DNA of 53,996 bases from Bacillus alveayuensis. GTDB taxonomy: Bacteria > Bacillota > Bacilli > Bacillales > Aeribacillaceae. The stretch lies in contig JAUSTR010000016.1 in NCBI GenBank assembly GCA_030812955.1, positions 1 through 53,996 on the forward strand, written 5' to 3'. Both the position numbers and the translations under genes were made by a program. The notes under the pieces are model-generated. The model was not told where the DNA came from. It was given only the letters and a program-made list of their open reading frames with translations, and did not search any database. Position 1 is the first letter of the stretch. Every line of letters starts with the position of its first letter. Below, piece by piece: positions 16,913 through 25,811 of the stretch.

Positions 16913-17679
16913 TTATTTGATGTTCATCCCAGTATAAATCAGCACGGCATCTCTTAAAAATTCAGCGGCTCCACGATGTTTTTGATCATAATAAGCTCTA
17001 AACCTTTCATCCTCGACATACATTTGCGTTACTCCTCTATGTGCTTCTTTCGTATAATGAGTCCAAAAGAAGCTTAACCATTGGCGATGAAGGTCGGCGG
17101 CTTTCTGTGCTAATTCGCCTGCTGGATTTCCTGTTAAAAACGCTTCATTCAGTACGTTCAAAACCTCTTCTCCCAGCTTGTTCACCTCAGCATACTGCTT
17201 CTCCGTCATTTCCTTCAATTTTTGATTGGATTTGTTGACGATCTCTTCGCCATATTTGGCTCTTGCCTCTTTCCCATATTTCTTTTCGTTTTCATCAATC
17301 AGCTTTCGTTTAAAAGCTTCAAATTTTTCGTTATCGCTCATCGTGATCCTCCCTTCTTGAGCTGCTATTGTTTTCTCAATATTCGCTATTAATAAATTTA
17401 AATGCCTGCGCTTTGCCAGAAGTTTTTTGCGGTGTTCCTTTAATGCCTTGATGCCGTCAAAGGATGGTGAGTTGACAATTTTTTGATCGTTTCCAAATCA
17501 ACATCAAGCTCCCTGTAAAAGAGAATTTGCTGGAGCTTATCAACTTCTTTTTGTCCATAGATGCGATACCCAGACGAATTGATTCTCGCCGGCTTCAGAA
17601 TGCCAATTTCATCGTAATATCGCAACGTTCTGCCTGTTACTCCAGCCAATTTCGCGAGTTGATTGACTGTATACTCCAT
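16913..17679 (-). pseudogene. Mta/TipA-like MerR-family activator, frameshifted
   Basis: Two adjacent - strand frames form one broken gene. 17679 to about 17480 encodes the MerR DNA-binding domain (EYTVNQLAKLAGVTGRTLRY, then YDEIGILKPARINSSGYRIY). 17341-16913 encodes a TipAS ligand domain (WLSFFWTHYTKEAHRGVTQM). Between them a run of six T (17479-17484, A6 in the gene) is one base short: adding one A gives IKKIVNSPSFDGIKALKEHR and a continuous ~255-codon gene, the size of B. subtilis Mta. Mta activates multidrug-efflux genes. AGGAGGTGAAGCG precedes the ATG. The downstream frame also has its own GGGAGG and ATG at 17341, so a free TipAS domain could still be made. Confidence 0.85.
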
Positions 17680-17781
17680 CGCTTCACCTCCTGACATTAT
17701 CATCATAATCCTTTACGCAACGTCAATGTAAAGAGAAAATGAACGAAAATACAATGATATAATAAAAAAAATGGTAAGGTT

Positions 17782-17997
17782 GTGATCGAATTGATATTTT
17801 TATCAAGCAATATTTGTAAAGCTCTTTCTTATGTAACGGAGAAGTTAGCTGGTGCGGGACTTTCATTATTTTTGTTCTTCACGGCTATATTATTTATTTC
17901 AGATTTTGATTTGTATGAAGCCTCCAAATACATGGATGCGCCGCTGTTAATTATACTTTTATTCATCTTCTTCATCTTCATATTTCTTTTTTCTTAA
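17782..17997 (+). CDS. Short membrane protein, probably truncated
   Basis: 71 residues from a GTG start. The first ~60 look like a genuine protein with two membrane helices (LSLFLFFTAILFISDFDLYE, APLLIILLF). The last ~12 codons run antiparallel into the Asp/Glu-rich 3' end of the convergent gene and are low complexity, which suggests that the original C terminus was lost. Family not recognised. Weak ribosome site. Confidence 0.4.
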   Translation: MIELIFLSSNICKALSYVTEKLAGAGLSLFLFFTAILFISDFDLYEASKYMDAPLLIILLFIFFIFIFLFS

Positions 17998-18396
17998 ATA
18001 GTAAATGTATGAATAAGGAGCGAGCATGGATAAGAAGAGGACAATACCAACTATGTTTGACTCTTTAAGGCCGCTTTCAGGGCTTAAATAAACTAGGAAA
18101 GCGATCACGATACTAATTCCTAAAATGGCAGACAATCCTTTGAAATAAGTACTAGGTTTTACTTTTTTGCTTGGATTTTCGTAATCTATAGAAATACTCA
18201 TTTGCAAATACCCTAAAACAATGGACGTAATCATAAATACAATCCATAAAGGTTGATGAGTCATGCTGGTAATGCCTTTCGTAATAGCATCGTAAAGTAA
18301 AATTCCTATAATCCCCACCGATTGGATCACAAACGCTATCCGGATATTTTTTAAATTTTTTATAAGCAATCGTTCATCTGTGATTTTTTTCATCAT
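17959..18396 (-). CDS. Four-helix membrane protein, partner of the XRE regulator
   Basis: 145 residues with about four membrane segments (IRIAFVIQSVGIIGILLYDA; PLWIVFMITSIVLGYLQMSI; LSAILGISIVIAFLVYLS; SNIVGIVLFLSMLAPYSYIY) and a charged C terminus. I chose ATG 18396 (MMKKITDERLL), with a GGGAG site inside the end of the upstream regulator gene. The two overlap by 23 bases. Small XRE regulator plus multi-helix membrane protein pairs are common in Bacilli, but their role is generally unknown. Confidence 0.75.
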   Translation of the reverse strand: MMKKITDERLLIKNLKNIRIAFVIQSVGIIGILLYDAITKGITSMTHQPLWIVFMITSIVLGYLQMSISIDYENPSKKVKPSTYFKGLSAILGISIVIAFLVYLSPESGLKESNIVGIVLFLSMLAPYSYIYYLRKKKYEDEEDE

Positions 18397-18598
18397 TTTC
18401 ACTCTCCCTTTCCACCCAAAACAATTCATCTAATGTTTTGTTTAAGACATAGCAAATTTCCAAACATAATTTTAATGTAGGATTATACTTTCCTTTTTCA
18501 ATCAAGCTAATTGTTTGCCGTGTCACTCCTGTTTTTTCCGCTAGTTCTTGCTGCGTTAAGTTCGCTTGAATCCGGGCAATTTTTACGGTGTTATTCAT
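18374..18598 (-). CDS. XRE-family (Cro/CI-type) transcriptional regulator
   Basis: 74 residues, essentially one HTH_3 domain: ARIQANLTQQELAEKTGVTR then QTISLIEKGKYNPTLKLCLE. It is a minimal regulator of the YgzD/YozG type, probably dimeric. It overlaps the downstream membrane-protein gene and so is translated with it. Likely targets are its own promoter and the partner gene. Confidence 0.87.
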   Translation of the reverse strand: MNNTVKIARIQANLTQQELAEKTGVTRQTISLIEKGKYNPTLKLCLEICYVLNKTLDELFWVERESENDEKNHR

Positions 18599-18910
18599 TT
18601 GTCCGTCACCTCATTACACTAACATCGTAACATATATATTACATTTTTCCATATATATTTTACAATATGATCATTTGCGTTTCTAAAGAACCTTTAATAA
18701 AATCATATAATATTTGATCACACAACATTATGGTTTAACAGGTTTCATAAAACATATCTTTTTTTAATATGTTTAAGGCATATTATTTGAAATACAAAGT
18801 AACATCAATTAAAATCATCTTGAATCAAAGATATTTTAAATAAAAATGTATAATTTTTAGTTTATTACACAAACTAAAATATCTACACATCTAAAAGGAG
18901 AGGTAAAAAA
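18599..18910. other. Divergent intergenic region of the XRE gene and azoR
   Basis: 312 bases, very AT-rich, no small gene seen. It must hold both divergent promoters. The only distinct element is the dyad directly before azoR (18849-18879). Confidence 0.4.
18849..18879 (+). promoter_or_regulatory. Candidate -10 and repressor operator of azoR
   Basis: TATAAT at 18849 is followed at once by the perfect dyad TTTTAGTTT-N7-AAACTAAAA (18855-18879). A repressor bound there would cover the start site. Quinone/azo-sensing MarR-type repressors (YodB group) control azoreductases in B. subtilis, but this dyad is not an obvious match to their known site. No good -35 box is seen. Confidence 0.5.
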
Positions 18911-19546
18911 ATGACAAAAGTATTGTACATCACGGCTCATCCACTTGATGAAACTCAATCTTACAGCATGGCAGTAGGTAAAGCATTTATTGATACTTAC
19001 AAAGAAGTAAATCCAGATCATGAAGTCGTGCATATCGACCTATATAAAGAAAATATTCCTCAAATAGATGTTGATGTATTTAGTGGTTGGGGAAAACTTC
19101 AATCTGGAAAAGGATTTGAAGAACTTTCTGATGAAGAAAAAGCGAAAGTTGGTCGACTTTCAGAGTTATGTGACCAATTTATTTCTGCGGATAAATATAT
19201 TTTTGTAACACCTATGTGGAATTTTTCATTCCCGCCAGTCCTAAAATCTTATATTGATGCCGTTGCTGTTGCTGGTAAAACGTTTAAATACACTGAACAA
19301 GGACCAGTAGGGCTTTTAACCGATAAGAAAGCATTACATATTCAAGCCCGTGGAGGCATTTATTCAGAAGGTCCAGCAGCTCAAATGGAAATGGGACACC
19401 GTTATCTAGAAGCAATTATGCAATTCTTTGGCGTTCCTTCTTTTGAAGGCTTATTTGTTGAAGGACATGCAGCCATGCCTGATAAAGCAGAAGAAATTAA
19501 AGAGAAGGCCATTGCACGAGCAAAAGATTTAGCTCATACTTTTTAA
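18911..19546 (+). CDS. azoR: FMN-dependent NADH:quinone/azoreductase
   Basis: 211 residues of the flavodoxin-like AzoR/AcpD family. It begins [20 protein letters not shown] (phosphate-binding loop of the FMN site) and contains [20 protein letters not shown] and GGIYSEGPA, both contacting FMN. These dimeric enzymes reduce azo dyes and quinones by two electrons and protect against thiol-reactive quinones. AAGGAGAGG lies before the ATG. The B. subtilis homologues are AzoR1/AzoR2 (YocJ/YvaB). Probably controlled through the dyad just upstream. Confidence 0.93.
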   Translation: MTKVLYITAHPLDETQSYSMAVGKAFIDTYKEVNPDHEVVHIDLYKENIPQIDVDVFSGWGKLQSGKGFEELSDEEKAKVGRLSELCDQFISADKYIFVTPMWNFSFPPVLKSYIDAVAVAGKTFKYTEQGPVGLLTDKKALHIQARGGIYSEGPAAQMEMGHRYLEAIMQFFGVPSFEGLFVEGHAAMPDKAEEIKEKAIARAKDLAHTF

Positions 19547-19643
19547 CATTTACTAAAAGAGTCCTTTCCAATGATATGGATAAGTTCTTAGTCTACTTAA
19601 GGAACACTGTTTATTACTGTTATGAGAAACGATGTTTCATTTA

Positions 19644-19837
19644 GGCATTTTTCGCAAAGATTGTTTCTTTACTATAGCATTTCGACTGTCAGGCAAGCGA
19701 CACGCTTGCTATGTCACTTGCAAGCGTGATGTGAACCGAACAAAAGTCGATGGTCGGACAAATGAGGTTTGTCCGACCACGTACTTTATTCAGTTCATAG
19801 ACAGTCGAAAAGCGCAACAAAGTTTACGAAAACATCC
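19644..19837 (+). mobile_element. ISL3-like miniature element, long form (R1, 194 bp)
   Basis: Left end GGCATTTTTCGCAAAGATTG, right end the complement-like TTTACGAAAACATCC. It is flanked by a perfect 8-bp direct repeat TTCATTTA (19636-19643 and 19838-19845). Inside lie nested inverted repeats: GCAAGCG/CGCTTGC, CGACTGTC/GACAGTCG and a 10-bp GTCGGACAAA/TTTGTCCGAC core. No open frame. Same length and architecture as R4. Confidence 0.85.
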
Positions 19838-19851
19838 TTCATTTAATAGTA

Positions 19852-19888
19852 AAAAAATGCGTGCTAGCGGTGTTTTGCCTAGCACGCT
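19852..19888 (-). terminator. Terminator of the LysE/RhtB gene
   Basis: Read on the - strand: GCGTGCTAG, a loop, CTAGCACGC and then ATTTTTTTA. It lies 70 bases beyond the stop of the exporter gene. Confidence 0.9.
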
Positions 19889-19957
19889 TATCTTTTTGGA
19901 TGGGGATTAGCGGGTTTAAATGGTCAGTCCCTACAACTGAACCATTTACCCCAAGCT

Positions 19958-20593
19958 TTATGAGGCTGCTTTTGCTTTCAATAATGTAACCCCCAAGCAT
20001 ACAAAGACAATCCCTGTTAGTTTGTTTAAAAGTTTGGAGATTTTTGTATTTTCTCGTAGTTTTTTCGTAGCGGTAGAAGCAAAATAAGCAACGATAAAGC
20101 ACCAAATGGTACCGGTAATAATGAACGAAATGCCGAGTATCAAAAAAGGGACCGGACCAAAGTGGTGATCCGTTAACACAAATTGCGGGAGAAAGGATAT
20201 AAAGAATAAAGCGACTTTTGGATTTGTTACATTTGTGATAACACCTTGCCAATAGATCTTTTTTAGTTCTACCTCTTGTTCAGGTGTGGAATCGATATGG
20301 AGCGATGTCTTTTGAAACACCATTTTGATGCCAAGGTAGATTAAATAACCCGCTCCAATGAATTTAATGGCTGTAAACAACACGATGGATTCGGCCAAAA
20401 TAATAGAAAGGCCAAAGGCAGCGAAAAGCGTATGAATGAAAACACCCGTTGAAATGCCAAGTACTGAGTAAATACCCGCTTTTCTCCCTTGAGAAACGCT
20501 GCGGCTTATAATAAACATTGTGTCTGTACCAGGCGTTAAGTTTATGAGTATAGATGACAGTAAATAAACGCCATAACCAGTTATGCCAAGCAT
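19958..20593 (-). CDS. LysE/RhtB-family amino-acid exporter
   Basis: 211 residues with about six membrane helices. The N terminus YGVYLLSSILINLTPGTDTM holds the family signature (the NLTPGTDT turn) followed by GRKAGIYSVLGISTG. The second half has TNVTNPKVALFFISFLPQFV, also typical. Exports small neutral or basic amino acids or homoserine-like compounds; substrate unknown. ATG 20593 follows AGAAGGTGATTCC; a frame from 20650 starts inside a remnant upstream gene. Confidence 0.92.
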   Translation of the reverse strand: MLGITGYGVYLLSSILINLTPGTDTMFIISRSVSQGRKAGIYSVLGISTGVFIHTLFAAFGLSIILAESIVLFTAIKFIGAGYLIYLGIKMVFQKTSLHIDSTPEQEVELKKIYWQGVITNVTNPKVALFFISFLPQFVLTDHHFGPVPFLILGISFIITGTIWCFIVAYFASTATKKLRENTKISKLLNKLTGIVFVCLGVTLLKAKAAS

Positions 20594-20727
20594 GGAATCA
20601 CCTTCTTGTCTATTCCTTCCTCTTTGTAACATGCGATTGTCCCATCCCACTCTTCCTTCGTTTCAGGAAAAACTAAAAAACCATGTATTTGCATTTCTTT
20701 ATACCAGTCTTTTGTAAAAAATTTCAT
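20581..20727 (-). pseudogene. DUF4085-like gene, N-terminal remnant
   Basis: 48 codons with GAGGAGAGGG before the ATG at 20727 encode MKFFTKDWYKEMQIHGFLVF and so on, which resembles the beginning of DUF4085-family proteins (normally over 200 residues). The frame ends inside the first codons of the LysE/RhtB gene (13-base overlap), so the body is deleted. It may now act as a short leader peptide for the exporter. Confidence 0.55.
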
Positions 20728-20959
20728 AATATCCCTCTCCTCACTATTGTGAGACGTTTACACTTTTTTACTGTTATTTTACTATAAAGAGCATTTAGCG
20801 TAAGAGAAGGATTAAAAAAAGTTTTGTAGAAGTCCAATATAAGTTTTTAAACTTCATTTTCGATAAAAGTTTTCAGGTAGCCGTACTATCATGATAGATA
20901 CTAAAAGAATAATAAGAAAAGGGAAAAGTAATTACGTTTCGTTGTTGAGGAGGAATAAA

Positions 20960-22003
20960 ATGAAAATAGAAAAATTAAAAAAAATCATTAAAGATTTACG
21001 AGAAGAAGAAGCGAAGTCATTACTGTTATATATTTTATATAGAGTCAATCTTCTGAAGGAGACGAAATATTCAGAGAATGAGTTTATAGATGACCTAAGA
21101 AGGATTTACACGATGATTTTTGATGTAAATGAACAATCCGAAAGGAACAAAGAAGGAACATTTCGGAACGTGCATATTCTTTTTGGTGCTTCACCTGCAG
21201 GTAGTTTAAAGGTAGCACTAAAGGATATGGGGGTAACGAAAGGGGAAAATATTATCTCATTTTGGGATGTGTTCTCGATTGGTCCAGTTTGGCGTCTGCA
21301 TGAAGAGGCTGGAAAAGAATTGAGATTTGAATGGATAAGAAAAAATATCAATAATGAATATGATGAGTTTCATGAATATAAACAAAGATTTCAAAAGACG
21401 ATGAACGAAATATTAACCATTCCGGAAGGTGTGCCAGTTACGATATGGACGGCTGAAAATTCCCACGAGCAGACAGGGTTACGATTTGTTCTTCATCTAT
21501 TAAAGGATCGAAACCATGATATTTTCGTTATCAATACTACAAAGGTGTACAGGAAACTTTTTAATCATCGAAAAGTAAAATATACCGTCTTGCACTCTGG
21601 TGAAATTCCTCCTGAGAAGCTTCAACTTATATATGAACATAGCAAAAATAAACCACCACTTTCACAACATGAAAGAGATGATTTAGAAAAGGAATGGTGT
21701 ACTCTTGCTGAAAATCGTGAAGAACTGAGGCTTTGGGGGAACGGAAAAATTCATAGCGTATCAGTTGATTACTATGACCCATATATTATTATTATGGCAA
21801 AAAAACTTCATCACGAAATGGTGGCACAGGAATTTATGAAATCTGCGAGATTAATTGGACAAGTGTTGGGACATTTAGATCAATATGTAGGGGACGAGTT
21901 TTTAGAGTATCGGCTAAGGAAGCTGATCGAAAAAGGAATTTTCGAGGTAAAAGGCAATCTAAAAGCGATGCGTTTTTATAGTGTGCGGTTAGTAAACTTT
22001 TAA
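20960..22003 (+). CDS. DUF1835/DUF3658 domain protein
   Basis: 347 residues, soluble. The N-terminal part has a coiled, charged start (MKIEKLKKIIKDLREEEAKS). A DUF1835 domain follows at about 70-200 (VHILFGASPAGSLKVALKDM, ISFWDVFSIGPV). A DUF3658-type C-terminal part runs from about 235. Such proteins are common in Bacilli, and no reaction is established. GAGGAGG precedes ATG 20960; an upstream ATG at 20891 lacks a site. Monocistronic. Confidence 0.8.
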   Translation: MKIEKLKKIIKDLREEEAKSLLLYILYRVNLLKETKYSENEFIDDLRRIYTMIFDVNEQSERNKEGTFRNVHILFGASPAGSLKVALKDMGVTKGENIISFWDVFSIGPVWRLHEEAGKELRFEWIRKNINNEYDEFHEYKQRFQKTMNEILTIPEGVPVTIWTAENSHEQTGLRFVLHLLKDRNHDIFVINTTKVYRKLFNHRKVKYTVLHSGEIPPEKLQLIYEHSKNKPPLSQHERDDLEKEWCTLAENREELRLWGNGKIHSVSVDYYDPYIIIMAKKLHHEMVAQEFMKSARLIGQVLGHLDQYVGDEFLEYRLRKLIEKGIFEVKGNLKAMRFYSVRLVNF

Positions 22004-22090
22004 TATTGAAAAAAGGGTAGGATACTTCAACTCAAGCCCGAATAACTAATAAATAAAGGGTGGTATACATGAAGCAAGGAGTGAAAATCA

Positions 22091-23020
22091 GTGGATAACA
22101 TAAAAAAAGTATCTCTTATTGGGCTCGGAGCAATCGGATCGGCATATGCAAGTAAATTGTATGATATGGATCCGAAGTGTATACAAGTCATTGCGGATAA
22201 GAAGAGAATCGAACGATATCAATCAAGTGAGTTTAACGTAAATGGGCGTGGCTACCAATTCCAATATGTAGCCCCTGATGATGTACAAGAACCTTCAGAT
22301 CTTATTCTAGTTGCAGTAAAATATGATGGACTTGAACAGGCGATCAAAGATATGAAACATCATGTCGGAGAGAATACGATCATCATGTCGTTAATGAACG
22401 GTATTGAAAGTGAAGATATGCTTTCTGCAGCATTTGGGAAAGACAATATACTCTATGCCATGTGTATTGGAATCGATGCTGTAAGAACTGGGAAAACCGT
22501 TCGATTTTCAAGTATTGGAGAAGTGTGGTTTGGCGAGGCAAAGAACACTTCTTATTCTCCAAATGTTCAACTTGTTAAAGAATTATTTGATCGAGCGAAT
22601 ATTCCATATGTAATTCCCGAAGATATGTTACGAGCGATGTGGTGGAAATTTATGATAAATGTTGGCGTGAATCAGACTTCAGCAGTATTAAAAGCCCCGT
22701 ATCGTGTATTTCAAGAGGTACATGAAGCATATGAATTAATGGCAGAGGCTATGAAAGAGGTTATTCTTTTGGCGGAAAAGGTGGGGGTAAATCTAACAAA
22801 TGATGATATTGATGAGTTTAAGGAAATTCTGAAAAAACTATCCCCGGAAGGCAAAACATCGATGTTACAGGATATCGAAGCGGGACGGAAAACAGAAGTT
22901 GAAAACCTTGCTGGAAAGGTTTGTGAGCTGGGCAGTAAATACGGTGTGGCTACCCCAATCAATGACATGCTATATAAGATGATTCGGGTATTAGAAAAGA
23001 CTAACAAAATGCAAACATAG
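22091..23020 (+). CDS. Ketopantoate reductase family protein (ApbA/PanE-like)
   Basis: 309 residues. The N-terminal Rossmann loop GLGAIG is at about 10-15 for NADPH; the C-terminal helical domain contains MWWKFMINVGVNQ, whose Lys and Asn match the catalytic KxxxN pattern. The family reduces 2-dehydropantoate to pantoate, but several Bacillus paralogues are not PanE, so the substrate is inferred only by similarity. GTG start with AAGGAGTG upstream. It lies 87 bases after the DUF1835 gene. Confidence 0.85.
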   Translation: MDNIKKVSLIGLGAIGSAYASKLYDMDPKCIQVIADKKRIERYQSSEFNVNGRGYQFQYVAPDDVQEPSDLILVAVKYDGLEQAIKDMKHHVGENTIIMSLMNGIESEDMLSAAFGKDNILYAMCIGIDAVRTGKTVRFSSIGEVWFGEAKNTSYSPNVQLVKELFDRANIPYVIPEDMLRAMWWKFMINVGVNQTSAVLKAPYRVFQEVHEAYELMAEAMKEVILLAEKVGVNLTNDDIDEFKEILKKLSPEGKTSMLQDIEAGRKTEVENLAGKVCELGSKYGVATPINDMLYKMIRVLEKTNKMQT

Positions 23021-23172
23021 TTATATATATTTCATACATGACAACATGAGTTGCATCATTTTAAGATTTTTACATACTGCCAAAATTCGTCCCCCAAGCT
23101 TAAAGTGAAGATGGAAGGTGAATATCGGTTGGCGTAAGCTATGTCGTAATTAGGAAAAGTTGTTATAAAAAA

Positions 23173-23307
23173 GTCTGTTTTCGTAAACTTTGTTGCTTTT
23201 CGACTGTCCATGAGCCGAACAAAGCACGTGGTCGGACAAATTACATTTGTCCGACCATCGCCTTTTGTTCGGTTCACGTCACACTAAAGTGTGACATAGC
23301 AAGCGAA
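23173..23307 (-). mobile_element. ISL3-like miniature element, long form, one end eroded (R2)
   Basis: Reverse orientation relative to R1. The end GTCTGTTTTCGTAAACTTTG is intact. The core GTCGGACAAA/TTTGTCCGAC and flanking CCGAACAAA arms are present. Beyond AGCAAGCGA the other terminal repeat is not recognisable, so about 50-60 bp are lost or diverged. Confidence 0.78.
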
Positions 23308-23538
23308 TCTCTTTTTATTTATCCCTCATATAGAACTTTGTCAATATATGCTGCAAATGCTATAAAACCCCTAAATTAAACAATTGTTGAAATATGTGAA
23401 AAGAAGTGCAAAATAAGTATGGTAATAAAGTAGGAGTCTGTTTAATATATAGATAGATATGGTTGAAGTAAAATAGTGAAGATGGCTAGTCTAGACAAAT
23501 AAATTGAAAATGAATGATTTGTAAAAGTGGAGGGACTT

Positions 23539-25272
23539 ATGAGTATTTTTACAAAAGTGAAATCATGGGAAGAGTTGTTGAATTATTCCATTTTGACTGA
23601 CATTACTCAAGTCGGAGAACGGGCTAAAGAACGATTAAATTTTTTAGGTATTCAACAGGAAACGTTGGATCATGTAAGAGAAGCATCTGAATATCTAATA
23701 CCGCACAAGGAAGAAATGATTGAACATTTTTACAATAGCATACAGTCGGCTGAACATCTCCATCAAATCATAAAGAAGTATTCTACGGTTGAACGGTTAA
23801 AGAAAACGTTCGGAATATATTTGGATCAGTTTTTCCAAGCAGAAGTGAATGATGAATATATTAAGACAAGAATAAAAATTGGTCAAACTCATAGCCGCAT
23901 TCATTTAATGGTAGACCATTTTATATCAGCTCATCATGTCCTAACGCAAATAATGACTTCCATTTTAATGGAAAAGTTGCATCATAAGCCTAATCGAATG
24001 ATGAAGCTTGTTCTTGCTATTCAAAAACTTGCAACGTATGATCAACAGCTCATTGTTGAAGTTTATATGGAAGAAACATTTAAGCAATTTTTATTTAACA
24101 TATCAGATTTACTTAATCAAATGACAAGCCTCAATATGACTGAACAGCTTATTAAAGGAATGGACAAACAAATTGAGGAAACCCACAGTGTTACAGCCGC
24201 TACAGAAGAGATGGGTGCATCTATACAAGAGGTCGCAAATTATTCTCAAAAAGTAGCAGAAGGAACGGATGAAGCAGTTCAATCAGCTGAACAAAGCAAA
24301 CAAGTGGTGGATGAAGCGCTTGGAAATATTAAACAGGTCGGTAACGTTTATGAACAAGTCGTTGAAAAGGTGGGTCAGCTTGAAAAGGAAATTGAACATA
24401 CACAAAATGTAGTGAAGATTATAAAGGAAATTGCTGATCAAACGAATTTACTTGCTTTGAATGCTAGTATTGAAGCTGCGAGAGCAGGTGAACATGGGAA
24501 AGGTTTTTCTGTTGTTGCTTCAGAGGTTCGCAAGCTATCTGAACATACAAAAGAGCAGATTATTCAAATTACGTCTAATATGGAATCTTTACAAAACGTA
24601 TCAAATCAAGTAACACAACAAATTAAACAAACAGGAAAATTAGTGGAGCAAAGTGTGAATGGAGCCATCTATGCAGGTGAGGCGTTAACGAGTATAGTAA
24701 CCACAATGCAAGATATTAATAGATCAACATCTCAAATTGCAGCAATGAGCGAGGAACAAACTGCTACAGTTTTAGACATTGCAGAACGAAACAATACCAT
24801 TTATGATCTTAGTGTCCAATCTCAAGATATATCAAAGGATGCAGCGAAAACAATTTTTGAGTTGAGTAAAAAACTAGAGGATTATCGCAATACTTTTTTT
24901 GATGTGAATGTTAAATTTTCATCTAAAGATCTTATTTATGTCGCCAAAACAGATCATCTTTTATGGAAATGGAAAGTTTATAATATGATTTTAGGGTTAG
25001 AAGACGTTAATTCGGAGGAAGTAATCTCCCATGAGGTATGCAGATTAGGGAAATGGTACTATGGAAATTTGCCTGATAGTGTGAAGAATAGCGATGCATT
25101 TAAACGTTTAGAGGAACCTCATAAAGCAGTACACCAATATGCCAAAAAAGCGGTAGAATGCTATGAAGCAGGTGATATCGCTGGTGCCCAACATGCTTTT
25201 GAGCAGCTTGAAAAGGCTTCTGACAGTGTTCTTGATTTATTAACACAATTAGAGTCTAAATTATCAACATAA
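23539..25272 (+). CDS. Globin-coupled methyl-accepting chemoreceptor with C-terminal CZB domain
   Basis: 577 residues, no membrane segment. N-terminal globin sensor (about 10-180) with proximal heme ligand His118 in [12 protein letters not shown], as in HemAT. A methyl-accepting signalling domain (about 195-455) carries the conserved hairpin [22 protein letters not shown]-terminal chemoreceptor zinc-binding domain has [23 protein letters not shown] and HKAVHQYA giving the His/Cys/His/His ligands. HemAT of B. subtilis (432 residues) lacks the last domain. It probably senses oxygen and zinc- or oxidant-linked signals and works with CheA/CheW in the cytoplasm. GTGGAGGG precedes ATG 23539. Confidence 0.92.
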   Translation: MSIFTKVKSWEELLNYSILTDITQVGERAKERLNFLGIQQETLDHVREASEYLIPHKEEMIEHFYNSIQSAEHLHQIIKKYSTVERLKKTFGIYLDQFFQAEVNDEYIKTRIKIGQTHSRIHLMVDHFISAHHVLTQIMTSILMEKLHHKPNRMMKLVLAIQKLATYDQQLIVEVYMEETFKQFLFNISDLLNQMTSLNMTEQLIKGMDKQIEETHSVTAATEEMGASIQEVANYSQKVAEGTDEAVQSAEQSKQVVDEALGNIKQVGNVYEQVVEKVGQLEKEIEHTQNVVKIIKEIADQTNLLALNASIEAARAGEHGKGFSVVASEVRKLSEHTKEQIIQITSNMESLQNVSNQVTQQIKQTGKLVEQSVNGAIYAGEALTSIVTTMQDINRSTSQIAAMSEEQTATVLDIAERNNTIYDLSVQSQDISKDAAKTIFELSKKLEDYRNTFFDVNVKFSSKDLIYVAKTDHLLWKWKVYNMILGLEDVNSEEVISHEVCRLGKWYYGNLPDSVKNSDAFKRLEEPHKAVHQYAKKAVECYEAGDIAGAQHAFEQLEKASDSVLDLLTQLESKLST

Positions 25273-25300
25273 ACAAGTCATATGCTTATTGCCTTACAAT

Positions 25301-25353
25301 CCTTTGTACGGTTCATAGACAGTCGGAAAGCAACAAAGTTTACGAAAACATCC
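25301..25353 (+). mobile_element. ISL3-like miniature element, right-end fragment (R3)
   Basis: About 53 bases match only the right end of R1/R4 (GGTTCATAGACAGTCGGAAA to TTTACGAAAACATCC). The left half is absent. Confidence 0.7.
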
Positions 25354-25435
25354 TTGTTTTAAGATGTTACCTAAATATTTTTTCGTTAGCTAGAAAAAAA
25401 TCATTTTGCTTATTCGGAAAATTTAAAAATATGTA

Positions 25436-25464
25436 TTGACTATGCATATGAAAGTCGATATAAT
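25436..25464 (+). promoter_or_regulatory. Sigma-A promoter of the T-box/ilvE transcript
   Basis: TTGACT at 25436 and a perfect TATAAT at 25459, spacer 17 bp, about 45 bases before the first T-box leader. Confidence 0.85.
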
Positions 25465-25507
25465 CATTTCAAAATTATTGAAAAAAATCATATATTTCAT
25501 AATATAA

Positions 25508-25792
25508 CAGCGAAGAAAAGGAGTAGTAGAAGAGAGCTCTGACGAAAAAGAGAGCTGTCTCCTAGGCTGAAAGGATAGCCGTTATCTCTCTTCGAAGATC
25601 GCCTTGGAGCTTTGCTTTAGAAATGGCAGCTGGCCAAAGTATAAAGCAACGGGTCTTCCGTTAGCAAGAAAAGTCATGTATTGACTTACTGAGTCTGCTT
25701 TCTGTGAGGAAGGCAGAGAAGTTGAGTGGTACCGCGAGATACTCGCCTCAACAATCCAAAATAAATCACGTGGGTTGGGGGGCGAGTTTTTA
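25508..25792 (+). promoter_or_regulatory. T-box riboswitch 1 (ilvE leader)
   Basis: Stem I begins with GCGAAGAAAAGGAGTAGTA and contains the AGAGAGCTG motif. The specifier region is GTTATCTCTC, where ATC (25584-25586, Ile) is the most likely codon and GTT is an alternative. The T-box AGTGGTACCGCG is at 25725; its TGGT pairs with tRNA ending ACCA (discriminator A). The terminator pairs CTCGCC (25742) with GGCGAG (25781) before T5. Uncharged tRNA favours read-through. Confidence 0.93.
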
Positions 25793-25811
25793 TATTTGAC
25801 AAGTTCATAAT

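Noticed and set aside
19632-19910. Frames inside the 194-bp elements (also 23056-23277, 28570-28755)
   Set aside because: They follow the inverted-repeat sequence, carry no start signals, and similar peptides arise from each copy because the DNA is repeated.
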